This document shows positions 55,292 to 64,000 of a DNA stretch of 64,000 nucleotides, piece after piece. The DNA lies in assembly GCA_946547305.1 (NCBI GenBank), contig CAMNOX010000001.1, positions 62,001-126,000 of the forward strand, given 5' to 3'. Below the pieces are notes generated by a model that ran no database searches, was not told the DNA's origin, and saw only the letters and a program-made list of their open reading frames with translations. The DNA is from an uncultured Cytophagales bacterium. Lineage in GTDB: Bacteria > Bacteroidota > Bacteroidia > Cytophagales > Amoebophilaceae. Position 1 is the stretch's first letter; each line of letters opens with the position of its first letter. The position numbers were made by a program, and so were the translations under genes.

Positions 55292-56191
55292 ATGAAAAGT
55301 GTATTAAAGTTAATCCAATATATTTATGTTTTGACATTAATTTCAATTGATTTTATTTATTCTGGTTGTTGTTGTAAAAAGAAACCTAGTAATAATGGGA
55401 GTAAAACTAATTTACCAGGTAAGCCGAGTTCAGGTCCAGGGAGACCAAGCACCCCAGTATTTGATACTGTATTTTCAAGATATTTAGAACGTTTAGCGAG
55501 TGTCGTTGATGGTTATATTAAAGTAAAAATTGCAAATAGTAAATTTAAGGTGACTTGTAGACCCTTCGGTTCAAATGGTAGAATTTATATTGAATTTGGT
55601 AAATTTCAAGCATATAGTGTAGAAATAAAAAATGTAAACGAATTTGATGTAAGTGATTTAAATTCTGCTAAAAATTTAGTTTTCGGACTGACTATAGGAT
55701 CATTTGTTGGTGGTTCTAACTATAATTTTGAGGATGGGAAAATTACATTGCAAGCACTATGTGAGCATATTAATACACTTAATTCCAAGGACAGTGGGGT
55801 ATATGTTGAAAATACTAATACACATTATTTGAAAGTTAGTGTACATGAACCCAGAGATAAGCCTTGTGTATATAGTACAAAGTATATTGATTTGTCTAAT
55901 GGTGCATTGTATACTATAATGTATAATGATCAATCTGACGATATGCGCGATATGCTTCGTTACAGGTGTTTTGGATTAATAGAAGAAGGTGAAGGTAAAG
56001 GGCAAAAGATGTTTGTTACAAGTTTAATTGGGTATGTGAACGATCCGACTGGAAAGTTAGGTGAATATAAATATACTCCTTCTGGAAAATCTTGTGGTAT
56101 TACTCAGGAAGATTTTAGGAATTTTTTAACTACAGATAAGAATCTTACAGAAGCTAAAAATATAGCGAGCCTTAGTATCAAATTTGAGTAA
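55292..56191 (+). CDS. Secreted Cys-N-terminal protein of the second family, divergent copy
   Basis: 299 aa. Signal peptide ends DFIYS, then GCCCKKKPSNNG and a Gly/Pro/Ser linker, nearly identical at the start to the copies at 46.5 and 50.3 kb although it lies on the other strand. The domain is divergent: GRIYIEFGKFQAYSVEI, KITLQALCEHINTLNS, HYLKVSV, KYIDLSNGALYTI and NIASLSIKFE mark the family strands. Larger than the other copies owing to insertions before the final strand. No activity can be assigned. Confidence 0.7.
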   Translation: MKSVLKLIQYIYVLTLISIDFIYSGCCCKKKPSNNGSKTNLPGKPSSGPGRPSTPVFDTVFSRYLERLASVVDGYIKVKIANSKFKVTCRPFGSNGRIYIEFGKFQAYSVEIKNVNEFDVSDLNSAKNLVFGLTIGSFVGGSNYNFEDGKITLQALCEHINTLNSKDSGVYVENTNTHYLKVSVHEPRDKPCVYSTKYIDLSNGALYTIMYNDQSDDMRDMLRYRCFGLIEEGEGKGQKMFVTSLIGYVNDPTGKLGEYKYTPSGKSCGITQEDFRNFLTTDKNLTEAKNIASLSIKFE

Positions 56192-56371
56192 TAGTTTTTT
56201 TATTATTACGTTTACATTATAAGAGACATTGATCATCTTATAATATTCTTTAGTCTAATAAATCACTAGCAATAGTTTTTAATTTAATCAGTTCTTGATA
56301 TCACTTGCTTTGTTTTAAAGAAAAAATACATAGAATTTTTTTTTATATAACAATTTATATAAACAACTATT

Positions 56372-58411
56372 ATGTTTGCTATGTCTAAATGTTTGGTGTT
56401 GGTTTCTGCATTTATTAGTTGTAATATTTATGCAGGTGCAGGCTTTTCTTGGTTTAATAAATCAAAAGATAAGAAAACAAAAGATGCTTCTGTAGGTAAG
56501 GATAGCTATAAAACAAAGGTTGGTTATGATTACATAAGTATCGATGAGTTTTTTGATTTAAATGATGTAAAAAACGCTGTAATTCGTATTTTTGGAGAAG
56601 AATTTGTGAGAGTTAATAAAGATCTAATAATAAGTGTAAATGATGGCGAAAAACAAAGTATTGTGTCATGTATAAATGCAAAAGAGAGTTCTGGCCATCA
56701 TAATGTGAATAGTGGGAAGAGGTTGAATATTAGTTTTATATCTGCAGATCAAACTGTGACTGATACTTTTGTTTTCTATGAAAATCAAAAATTTAGTGAT
56801 GCGCTTGTAGAAGTTTTCAAGAAACATCAACATCTTAAAAATGGCAACTTGTACTATTTATGTAATGGCGTTATGATTGACATAGATAAAACATTTGCTG
56901 AAAATAGGATTAAGGATAATGATGTTATCTTGATAAATGTTAATGAGTATGAAGAAGAAGTTCATATCCAAAACAAGGGTCGCAAATTAAGTATTAGATT
57001 TTTATCAATGGATCAATCTGTTAATGTCACTCTAGATTGTTATGAAAACCAAAAATTCAGTGAGGTTGTTTCAGAACTCTTTAGGAAATATAAACACTTA
57101 AAGAATGATAAAACTTACTTTTTATGTGATGGTGGAAAGGTTAATGAGAATAAGACATTTTCCGAAAATAAACTAAAGAATAACAGTTCTATCATGATAT
57201 GCGTTGATGATGATGATAATGAAGAAGCCGTTAATAATGGTAAGTTGTTACATATAAAAATTTCAGGTACTTCGATTGGTATAAATTATACATGTACTTG
57301 TTATGATAGTCAGAAATTTAGTGATATAAGTGCTATGTTGGTTAAGAAATATCCGGAGTTCAGGAATAAAGAATTATATTATCTATATAATGGTAATATA
57401 GTTAGTGTAGATAAATCACTGAAAGAAAATAAGATAACAGATAATGCTTCTATACTTGCATATGAAGTTGACGATGAATTAGAAAGTGATGATGTAGAGG
57501 CTGGTAGATTAACACGTGTAAATATTAAAATTTATATTGGCGATAAGAAACAGATATCTAACATAGATGGAATATTCTCAGGTTGTGACAAGGTAAAGAG
57601 AATTAGTATAAGTAATAATATTATGAGTGAAGGTATTGTAAGTATGAATAACATGTTTGCAGGGTGTAGTTTACTTGAATTATTACCTGATTTGACTAAA
57701 TTGAATACCAATAATGTAAGGTCAGTTGATGGAATGTTTTATGGATGTGATAGGTTAAATAATATATCGAAAAATATTGGGCGAAAATTCTTGAAGAAAT
57801 TTGGAATAAACTTTGATGATGTAGCTAGTCATAATGGTTATTATTATTACTTTGATGTAAATTTGTATTTTGATGTTAATAAAGTCTCTGGTGTTAAAGA
57901 GGTTAAAATATTTGGAAATAAGTTTATTGAAAATAATAGTGAGAATGTAAAAATTTCTATAAACAATGGTGAGTTAGTGAAAATGTGTTCACATGTTAAT
58001 TCGAAATACGTTGTAAATGGAGAAATACGTATTAAGTTCTTCGCTAAAAATAAAGATTTATTGAGAGATTTAAGTGGTATGTTCGTTGAGTGTAAGCTGA
58101 TAAAGTCTATAAGAGGTTTAGAAAATGTTGTCAACAAGAATGTGGTTGACATGAGTTACATGTTCCAAGGGTGTGAATTGTTGACTGATGTACCAAATAT
58201 GTCTAAATGGGATACATCAAGTGTTAGGAATATGAAGGCTATGTTCTATAGATGTAAATCAATTAAAGATGTCGATGCAATATATACTCTGAATACCACT
58301 AGAGTAGATAATATGGAGAGTATGTTTGCAAATTGTAAATCGCTAAAGAAAATAGATGCTTCTAAGCTTGGGAATAAAAATACTATAAAGAAGAAAATTT
58401 ATTCTAAATAA
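56372..58411 (+). CDS. Secreted protein with three ubiquitin-like repeats and BspA/DUF285 repeats
   Basis: 679 aa. Signal peptide MFAMSKCLVLVSAFISCNIYA followed by GAGFSWFNK, so the Cys cluster of the other families is absent. Three related beta-grasp-like units lie at about 117-190, 205-278 and 292-365; unit 1 runs FYENQKFSDALVEVFKKH then YYLCNGVMIDIDKTFAENRI with KDNDVILINV, in the order of ubiquitin strands 3-5. From about 383 to the end come BspA-type repeats (MNNMFAGCSLLELLPDLTKL, MSYMFQGCELLTDVPNMSKW, MESMFANCKSLKKID), a known surface-binding repeat of Bacteroidota and protists. The unit similarity is seen; the combination with ubiquitin-like units appears unusual. Confidence 0.7.
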   Translation: MFAMSKCLVLVSAFISCNIYAGAGFSWFNKSKDKKTKDASVGKDSYKTKVGYDYISIDEFFDLNDVKNAVIRIFGEEFVRVNKDLIISVNDGEKQSIVSCINAKESSGHHNVNSGKRLNISFISADQTVTDTFVFYENQKFSDALVEVFKKHQHLKNGNLYYLCNGVMIDIDKTFAENRIKDNDVILINVNEYEEEVHIQNKGRKLSIRFLSMDQSVNVTLDCYENQKFSEVVSELFRKYKHLKNDKTYFLCDGGKVNENKTFSENKLKNNSSIMICVDDDDNEEAVNNGKLLHIKISGTSIGINYTCTCYDSQKFSDISAMLVKKYPEFRNKELYYLYNGNIVSVDKSLKENKITDNASILAYEVDDELESDDVEAGRLTRVNIKIYIGDKKQISNIDGIFSGCDKVKRISISNNIMSEGIVSMNNMFAGCSLLELLPDLTKLNTNNVRSVDGMFYGCDRLNNISKNIGRKFLKKFGINFDDVASHNGYYYYFDVNLYFDVNKVSGVKEVKIFGNKFIENNSENVKISINNGELVKMCSHVNSKYVVNGEIRIKFFAKNKDLLRDLSGMFVECKLIKSIRGLENVVNKNVVDMSYMFQGCELLTDVPNMSKWDTSSVRNMKAMFYRCKSIKDVDAIYTLNTTRVDNMESMFANCKSLKKIDASKLGNKNTIKKKIYSK

Positions 58412-58418
58412 TGTAAGT

Positions 58419-59210
58419 CTAATCGAGTTGGTTATTTGTTATTAGATTGTCTATATTTGCTTTTATAGAGTTAGTTATATTAATAAAGTCATTGATGGTT
58501 AGTTTTTCAGCCCTTTTTTGCTGGTATTTATAATCGATATATTTAAAGTATTCGTTATATCTAAGGTTATTACTTATTATTTTACGCCTACATGAAAAAC
58601 ATAATTTTACTATTTTTCTAAATAAATCTTCATCACAGTTTAATTTATCTATATCGTTCCTTTTGAGTCTAAATACACAGGACATAACTTTAGGTTTTGG
58701 TATAAAATTAGTCGGATCAACGTTAAATAATTCTGTAACATCATAGTAGCATTGTGTAAAAATTGCTGGAATTCCGTATTTTTTAGTACCAGGACCAGCA
58801 CATAGCCTGTCTACTACTTCTTTTTGAAGCATCCCTACAACCTCATCAACTACATCGCGATTTTCATAAAACTTAAGTATTAGCTTACCAGATATATTAT
58901 AAGGGAAATTCCCTATAATCTTTAATTTACGCCCGTTAGCAAGTTTTCTAAGGTCTAATTTCAATATATCTGTATTTATTAACTTATTACCTAATTTGAA
59001 TCTTTTTTCTAATAATTTACACAACTCTCTATCAAGTTCAACGAAATAAGCATTTTTGGTTTTTTGTATTATAAGGTTAGTTAAAACGCCCTTCCCTGGA
59101 CCAACCTCAATTACAGTATCAGAGTCACATATATTGAGTTCTAACACTATTTTACTTGCTATTTCACTGTTGATTAAGAAATTCTGACTAAATCTTTTAC
59201 TCGGAAACAT
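58419..59210 (-). CDS. rsmA: 16S rRNA dimethyladenosine transferase
   Basis: Also called KsgA. It dimethylates two adjacent adenines near the 3' end of 16S rRNA during small-subunit assembly. The 263-aa protein has SQNFLINSEIASKIV at the N-terminus, the SAM-binding motif IEVGPGKGVLT, the catalytic NFPYNIS and the C-terminal KPKVMSCVFRL. All standard motifs are present. Convergent with the preceding BspA-type gene with a 7-bp gap. Assignment is firm. Confidence 0.96.
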   Translation of the reverse strand: MFPSKRFSQNFLINSEIASKIVLELNICDSDTVIEVGPGKGVLTNLIIQKTKNAYFVELDRELCKLLEKRFKLGNKLINTDILKLDLRKLANGRKLKIIGNFPYNISGKLILKFYENRDVVDEVVGMLQKEVVDRLCAGPGTKKYGIPAIFTQCYYDVTELFNVDPTNFIPKPKVMSCVFRLKRNDIDKLNCDEDLFRKIVKLCFSCRRKIISNNLRYNEYFKYIDYKYQQKRAEKLTINDFINITNSIKANIDNLITNNQLD

Positions 59211-59305
59211 GTCTTTTTAATTATATTTTAAAATATCACATAAAACGAGATATCAATATAATATTAAAAAGACAATTAAAGGTGAAATAGAAGTATAAAT
59301 TACTA

Positions 59306-60373
59306 TCAATTACTTTTAGTACTGCTTTTACTACCTTGACTACCGCCATTATTTTGACCACATTTACTATAACAATCACATGCACCAGCGGTAGAGTCTT
59401 CTTCCTCTTTCTGACTATCAGTTCCAGTGCGTGTTAGTTCATTATATACCTCCTGCATACCACTACCTACTATATTATCTTTTTGTGCCTGACACAATAG
59501 AATAAAATGTTTGTTGGGGTCTCCATTTTTTAATTTTTCATATTCGGCATATATTACAGCAATATCGTTTTTATTAGCATTGTGTCCTTCGGCAAGACCC
59601 TCATTGAGAATTTCTGTTTTAAGTCCTAAATTTTTAATAGAGTTAACATTATCAGTCTTCTCAATCACTTTTTTCACTTCGTTATTTGATTCAGAGACAC
59701 CTTTAACGATACTGCACACATTATTTTTGTTAATTGCTAAAAAATTTTCTGTAAACTTTTGCACTATTCCATCATCTGTTTTAATTACTGAATACAAATC
59801 CTTGTAGCCTTTGTAGCCTATAAAGTCAAAATCAATACCTAGTTTTTTTAATTCAATAGCGAATAATGCTGCTATATTAACCCCAAGCGAGTACCCAATT
59901 ATAATAAGATTATGGTTTTGTAAGTTTTTATTGTTACGTAAATCACGAAAAAATGTTACTAAGTTACTAATGCCACCCGATATATTTGTAATAGCAAAAT
60001 TATTATATTCTAGCGATATCACGTCACAATTAAAATTGCTAGATATTTTGTCACCAAGGACATTTATTATTTCATCAGCACTGCCACGTAGCCCATGGAA
60101 TAAAATACAAATATTAGGTTTAGTGAAGCTATCTGTTACATTATGATGATTTTCACCTGTGAATACATAATTTCCAATAATGTTTAAAAGCTGGTTGCCA
60201 TTAAATACCATACCAGCTACATTACCAACTGCTCCAAATAACTTATTTAATCCATTATCACTTGAATTTATATTAAAAAAAGTACATACACCCAAACAGA
60301 GATTAAATGTGAACCTAGAGAATTTAGGCTTTATATTTAAGAGCATATTACTTAAACTATTAGAACTAACCAT
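59306..60373 (-). CDS. Predicted secreted alpha/beta hydrolase
   Basis: 355 aa. N-terminus with a hydrophobic segment after a Lys/Arg run (residues about 15-33) suggests export or membrane attachment. The alpha/beta hydrolase signs are the oxyanion-type HGLRG (93-97), the nucleophile elbow GYSLG with Ser162, and GYKGYKDL further on. The acid and the catalytic His cannot be placed with certainty. The C-terminus is a Cys/Gly/Ser-rich tail (GACDCYSKCGQNNGG), in line with terminal Cys clusters of other exported genes in the window. It may act on lipids or esters; substrate unknown. Confidence 0.65.
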   Translation of the reverse strand: MVSSNSLSNMLLNIKPKFSRFTFNLCLGVCTFFNINSSDNGLNKLFGAVGNVAGMVFNGNQLLNIIGNYVFTGENHHNVTDSFTKPNICILFHGLRGSADEIINVLGDKISSNFNCDVISLEYNNFAITNISGGISNLVTFFRDLRNNKNLQNHNLIIIGYSLGVNIAALFAIELKKLGIDFDFIGYKGYKDLYSVIKTDDGIVQKFTENFLAINKNNVCSIVKGVSESNNEVKKVIEKTDNVNSIKNLGLKTEILNEGLAEGHNANKNDIAVIYAEYEKLKNGDPNKHFILLCQAQKDNIVGSGMQEVYNELTRTGTDSQKEEEDSTAGACDCYSKCGQNNGGSQGSKSSTKSN

Positions 60374-60489
60374 AACAAATATATGTTACAAATAATTTGT
60401 ACTAAAAAAGAATTTATTTAAAAAAAATTCTAAAACATTCGGAAATGCACAAAAAATAGAATAGGCTCTAGGAATTCACTCAGGTATTA

Positions 60490-61998
60490 TTATAAAATGT
60501 AATTTTTAAAATTATTAATTCTTTCATAAACCTCATCTATGCCTAATATTATTATACTTTTTATCACGTCTGGTCCGCTAATCTTCCCAAATATTATAAG
60601 CCTAAAAGTAGGCATTATATCTACAAATTTTAGGTTATCTTTCTCTAGTAGATTTTTTAAAAAATCATGTAAACATTCAAATTCTAGTGGTTTATCTTTT
60701 ATTAAAGACATAAAATTTTCAATCCATCCTATCGAAAATTTTATATTATCTTCGCTTAAATTAGCTTTGTCAAAGTTCTCTGGACGCTTAAAAAAGTATT
60801 TAGCATTATCATATAGGTCTGTTGTAAAATACACCCTTTCTTTAACTAAATCACAAACTTTATTTAATTTATCACGATTCTCATTTGAGTATTCCTTAAG
60901 ATATTTAAATAGTTCGCTATTAGGTGTATTTATTATATGTTGATGATTAAACCATTCAAACTTTTTAATATTAAACTTAGAACCAGATTTCTGTAATCGA
61001 TCTAATGAAAAAATATTTATTAATTCGTCTAAACTAAACAATTCTCTATTACTTCCAGGACTCCACCCTAATAAACTAATGGCGTTTAATATTGCCTCAC
61101 GTAAAAATCCTTTTTCTCTAAATCCAGTTATTTCTTTATTACTATTCTTGTCAAAAAAACTAAATGGGAAAATTGTTAGCCCTTCATCGAGTGTATCTCT
61201 TTTACTTAATTTGCCTTTACCGTTCGGTTTTAGCAATAAAGGTAAATGTACAAATTTTGGCATTTCTCCTTCCCAACCGAATGCCCTATAAAGTAGTACA
61301 TGTAATGGAGCTGATGGTAACCACTCCTCGCCTCTTATAATATGGCTTATCTTCATTAAATAGTCATCTACTACACTTGCCAAATGATATGATGCCATTT
61401 TGTCAGATTTTAATAGCACCTTATCGTCAAGAGTTGATGTATCAACCTTAATCCAGCCGCGGATTATATCTTTAAATCTTACAACTTCACCTTGATTAAT
61501 CTTAAATCTAATTACATATGGTTCTCCATTAGCAATCCTAGACTCTACTTCACTTTTTGGTAATACTAGCGAGTTTTTCATGAAATTTCTAACGGCATAA
61601 TTATACTGAGGTGTAGTAACATTTGATTTCGACAACCTAACATGCATTTCTTCTAACTCTTTATCTGTATCAAATGCGTAATATGCAAATCCCTTTTCAA
61701 CTAATAATTCAGCATATTTTTCGTAAATGCTTTTTCTTTGGGATTGAATGTACGGTCCAAAATCACCTTCGCCAAAGCATACACCTTCATTAGGTTCAAT
61801 TCCTAACCACTTTAATGTATTTACAATGTAATCTTGAGCCTCAGGAACGAACCTATTTTGGTCTGTGTCTTCTATCCTTAAAATAAAATCTCCATTATAT
61901 TTCTTTGCGAGTAGATAATTATACAAAGCCGTTCTAATACCACCTATATGTAAAAAACCGGTTGGGCTTGGCGCAAATCTAGTTCTTATTTTCCTCAT
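60490..61998 (-). CDS. gltX: Glutamyl-tRNA synthetase
   Basis: Class I synthetase charging tRNA-Glu (and perhaps tRNA-Gln for later amidation; no gln-synthetase is in the window). The 502-aa protein has the HIGH-type motif in PSPTGFLHIGG (residues 10-20) and KLSKRD for the KMSKS loop. The catalytic domain is followed by the anticodon-binding alpha-helical cage. Length matches Bacteroidota GltX. It is divergent from asnS. Assignment is firm. Confidence 0.97.
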   Translation of the reverse strand: MRKIRTRFAPSPTGFLHIGGIRTALYNYLLAKKYNGDFILRIEDTDQNRFVPEAQDYIVNTLKWLGIEPNEGVCFGEGDFGPYIQSQRKSIYEKYAELLVEKGFAYYAFDTDKELEEMHVRLSKSNVTTPQYNYAVRNFMKNSLVLPKSEVESRIANGEPYVIRFKINQGEVVRFKDIIRGWIKVDTSTLDDKVLLKSDKMASYHLASVVDDYLMKISHIIRGEEWLPSAPLHVLLYRAFGWEGEMPKFVHLPLLLKPNGKGKLSKRDTLDEGLTIFPFSFFDKNSNKEITGFREKGFLREAILNAISLLGWSPGSNRELFSLDELINIFSLDRLQKSGSKFNIKKFEWFNHQHIINTPNSELFKYLKEYSNENRDKLNKVCDLVKERVYFTTDLYDNAKYFFKRPENFDKANLSEDNIKFSIGWIENFMSLIKDKPLEFECLHDFLKNLLEKDNLKFVDIMPTFRLIIFGKISGPDVIKSIIILGIDEVYERINNFKNYIL

Positions 61999-62070
61999 TA
62001 ATTAAATTATAACATTAAAAACGTTATTGAACAATTTACAAATATCAAAAAAAATACACTAACTTAGAAA

Positions 62071-63468
62071 TTGACAATAGTTATGATTAAGACTATAAAC
62101 GACTTGTTATTGGATTCTAGAGAGAAAAATGATATTGAAATATGTGGGTGGGTAAAAACAAAAAGAGCTAGTAGAAATATATGTTTTATAATGATTAATG
62201 ATGGGTCAACTTTGAATGACTTACAATGTGTGATTAATGTAGATGAATTAGGGACTAATATTTCTGATTCAATAAATACTGGTGCAAGTGTAAAAATAAA
62301 TGGTAATCTTATAAATTCTAAAGGCAATGAACAAAATTTAGAATTAAAAGTAAAAAGTATAGATATAATTGGAGGTTCTATTAATTATCCAATCCAGCCT
62401 AAAAATCACTCGTTAGAATTTTTAAGGGACATTTCACATTTAAGATTCAGAACAAGAACATTTTATTCAGTTTTTAAAATCAGGAGTACTATATCTTATG
62501 CAATACACAAATTCTTTAGAGATAATAACTTTATTTATTTAAATACACCTATTTTAACTAGTAACGATGCTGAGGGTGCAGGAGAAATGTTTACAGTAAC
62601 ATCAATAGACTTACTTAATAACAAAAATATTGATTTTAAAGATGATTTTTTTGGTCAAAAGGTTAACCTTACCGTGTCGGGCCAATTAGAAGCTGAAACT
62701 GGAATATTTGGACTAAATAGAGTTTATACATTCGGTCCTACGTTCAGGGCAGAGAATTCTAATACCACTAGACATTTAGCAGAATTTTGGATGGTTGAAC
62801 CTGAAATGGCTTTTTTTGATTTGGAAGCCGATATAGTGCTAGCTGAAAATTTTGTAAAATATATAATAACATCTGTACTTGATCAATGTAAACCTGAATT
62901 AGAATTTTTAAATGCTCTATGTGTAAAAAAAGACAACTACAGTTTAATTGATAAACTTACTAATACAGTAAATGAGAAATTTGAGCAAATATCATACACA
63001 GAAGCAATAAATATATTGTCTAACTGTAAGAAAAATAGTGAATTTAGATACCCTGTTACAGGCTGGGGAATTGATTTACAGACAGAGCACGAAAGGTATT
63101 TAACAGAGTCATATTTTAAAAAACCTGTAATTATAACAGATTATCCTAAAGATATTAAAGCATTTTATATGAGATTGAATGACGATAATAAAACGGTTGC
63201 AGCAATGGATATTCTTTTCCCTGGAATTGGTGAAGTTATTGGTGGATCACAAAGAGAAGAAAGGTTAGATTATCTAATGAACGCGATAAAAGAGAAATCT
63301 ATAAATCCTGATTACTTGAAATGGTACTTGGAAACTAGACAATTTGGAACAATTATTCATAGTGGTTTTGGAATGGGATTAGAGCGAATAGTTCAATTTA
63401 TTACAGGAATGGATAATATTAGAGATACAATTCCATTCCCTAGGTTTCCTAATCATTGTGAATTTTAA
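62071..63468 (+). CDS. asnS: Asparaginyl-tRNA synthetase
   Basis: Class IIb synthetase of 465 aa. It has the N-terminal OB-fold anticodon-binding domain (ICGWVKTKRASRNICFIM), SGQLEAETGIFGLNRVYTFG and the class II motif 2 FRAENSNTTRHLAEFWMVEP, and motif 3 GFGMGLERIVQFITGMDNIR. NTTRHLAEFW distinguishes AsnRS from AspRS. The start is at 62071; a few TTG/ATG codons upstream in the same frame are less likely. The tRNA-Asn gene of this window (32.5 kb) is its presumed substrate. Confidence 0.96.
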   Translation: MTIVMIKTINDLLLDSREKNDIEICGWVKTKRASRNICFIMINDGSTLNDLQCVINVDELGTNISDSINTGASVKINGNLINSKGNEQNLELKVKSIDIIGGSINYPIQPKNHSLEFLRDISHLRFRTRTFYSVFKIRSTISYAIHKFFRDNNFIYLNTPILTSNDAEGAGEMFTVTSIDLLNNKNIDFKDDFFGQKVNLTVSGQLEAETGIFGLNRVYTFGPTFRAENSNTTRHLAEFWMVEPEMAFFDLEADIVLAENFVKYIITSVLDQCKPELEFLNALCVKKDNYSLIDKLTNTVNEKFEQISYTEAINILSNCKKNSEFRYPVTGWGIDLQTEHERYLTESYFKKPVIITDYPKDIKAFYMRLNDDNKTVAAMDILFPGIGEVIGGSQREERLDYLMNAIKEKSINPDYLKWYLETRQFGTIIHSGFGMGLERIVQFITGMDNIRDTIPFPRFPNHCEF

Positions 63469-63517
63469 TAATAAAAATAAATAGAATGTATTTTAATAAA
63501 TAATTAATTAGGTAATT

Positions 63518-64000
63518 ATGAAAGTTTTATTATCATGGTTGAATGAATTTATTAATTTAGACCGCTTAAGTATAGATGACATTTGTGATACTTTAACACG
63601 TATTGGACTAGAGGTCGAAGATGTAAAGCAAATAGGATGTGATGAAGAGTATTTTAAAGATTTAGTTGTTGGAGAAGTTATAGAATGTACAAAACATCCA
63701 AACGCTGATAGACTTAATTGTACAAAAGTAGATATTGGCTCTGGTGTTATATTAGATATTGTCTGTGGAGCACCAAATGTAAAAGTAGGATTAAAAGTTG
63801 TAGTTGCAAAAGTCGGAGCTACTTTACGTACCTATTCTGGTGAAAAGTTTAAAATAAAAAAGTCTAAAATAAGAGGAGAAATATCTGATGGAATGTTATG
63901 TGCAGATGATGAAATAGGCATTAGTAACAATCATGAATGTATTATTGAATTAGATGCAAAATATAATGTAGGTCAAAGTTGTTATGAAATATATAAAGAT
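63518..64000 (+). CDS. pheT: Phenylalanyl-tRNA synthetase beta subunit, N-terminal part (3' end outside window)
   Basis: The first 161 codons of PheT run off the window. The N-terminus MKVLLSWLNEFINL with TLTRIGLEVEDVKQIG and the tRNA-binding EMAP/OB-like domain (VVGEVIECTKHPNADRLNCT, VCGAPNVKVGLKVVVAKVGA) identify the beta subunit. The segment KSKIRGEISDGMLCADDEIG is the conserved lead-in to the B3/B4 editing region. It is 49 bp after asnS and may share its transcript. Assignment firm from the part visible. Confidence 0.95.
   Translation, partial: MKVLLSWLNEFINLDRLSIDDICDTLTRIGLEVEDVKQIGCDEEYFKDLVVGEVIECTKHPNADRLNCTKVDIGSGVILDIVCGAPNVKVGLKVVVAKVGATLRTYSGEKFKIKKSKIRGEISDGMLCADDEIGISNNHECIIELDAKYNVGQSCYEIYKD

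Overview
The window looks like part of the chromosome of a very AT-rich, reduced, host-associated Bacteroidota bacterium. Its genes match what is known of the Amoebophilus/Cardinium group of intracellular symbionts: a phage-tail-like contractile injection cluster of the Afp/T6SS-iv type, an Hc1 histone-like protein, an OppB/OppC pair, a stand-alone PolA 5'-3' exonuclease domain, an orphan 5S rRNA, and many secreted proteins of no recognised family. The species assignment is inference; no rRNA comparison could be run.

Layout. 0-10.9 kb is mostly housekeeping: pth end, tRNA-Val, miaA, lspA, a PpiD-like chaperone, clpP-clpX-TPR on the minus strand, an IMPACT-family protein, map and a DEAD-box helicase. 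10.9-15.2 kb holds seven tandem paralogous small secreted proteins with a Cys pair or Cys-x-Cys at the predicted mature N-terminus. 15.3-24.5 kb holds a PepC-like peptidase, holA, Hc1, a frameshifted beta-barrel gene, serS and a ClpA-like AAA+ protein whose second ATPase module is dead. 24.5-35.1 kb holds a solitary 5S rRNA, a BamD-like protein, a repeat-rich secreted protein out of frame at G/C tracts, recG, an OstA/LptA-like protein, tRNA-Asn and the PolA exonuclease. 35.2-38.3 kb holds oppB/oppC-type permeases and the tRNA-Tyr/Gly/Thr cluster. 38.5-43.5 kb holds bL25 and an Afp-like operon: sheath, two unassigned proteins, gp19-like tube, an Afp6-like small protein and an Afp7-like protein. 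43.6-45.4 kb is dnaA-rnpA.

45.5-58.4 kb is a secreted-protein island. It contains a second family sharing a Cys-rich mature N-terminus and a beta-rich C-terminal domain, degraded copies of it, and the most interesting genes of the window: secreted proteins with tandem ubiquitin-like domains. One keeps the I44/H68 patch and the Lys48 position but ends before the diglycine. Another has a third, very ubiquitin-like domain directly behind an apparent -1 frameshift. A third joins three ubiquitin-like repeats to BspA/DUF285 repeats. glyS sits inside the island; ksgA, an alpha/beta hydrolase, gltX, asnS and the start of pheT follow.

How it may fit together (inference). Many genes encode Sec-exported proteins with clustered cysteines at one terminus, probably acting at the cell surface or in the host. 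Several carry G/C homopolymers inside coding sequence, rare in such AT-rich DNA, or long poly-T tracts just before the start. This resembles contingency (phase-variable) loci, though homopolymer sequencing error must be excluded first. The ubiquitin-like proteins may mimic or bind components of host ubiquitin signalling.
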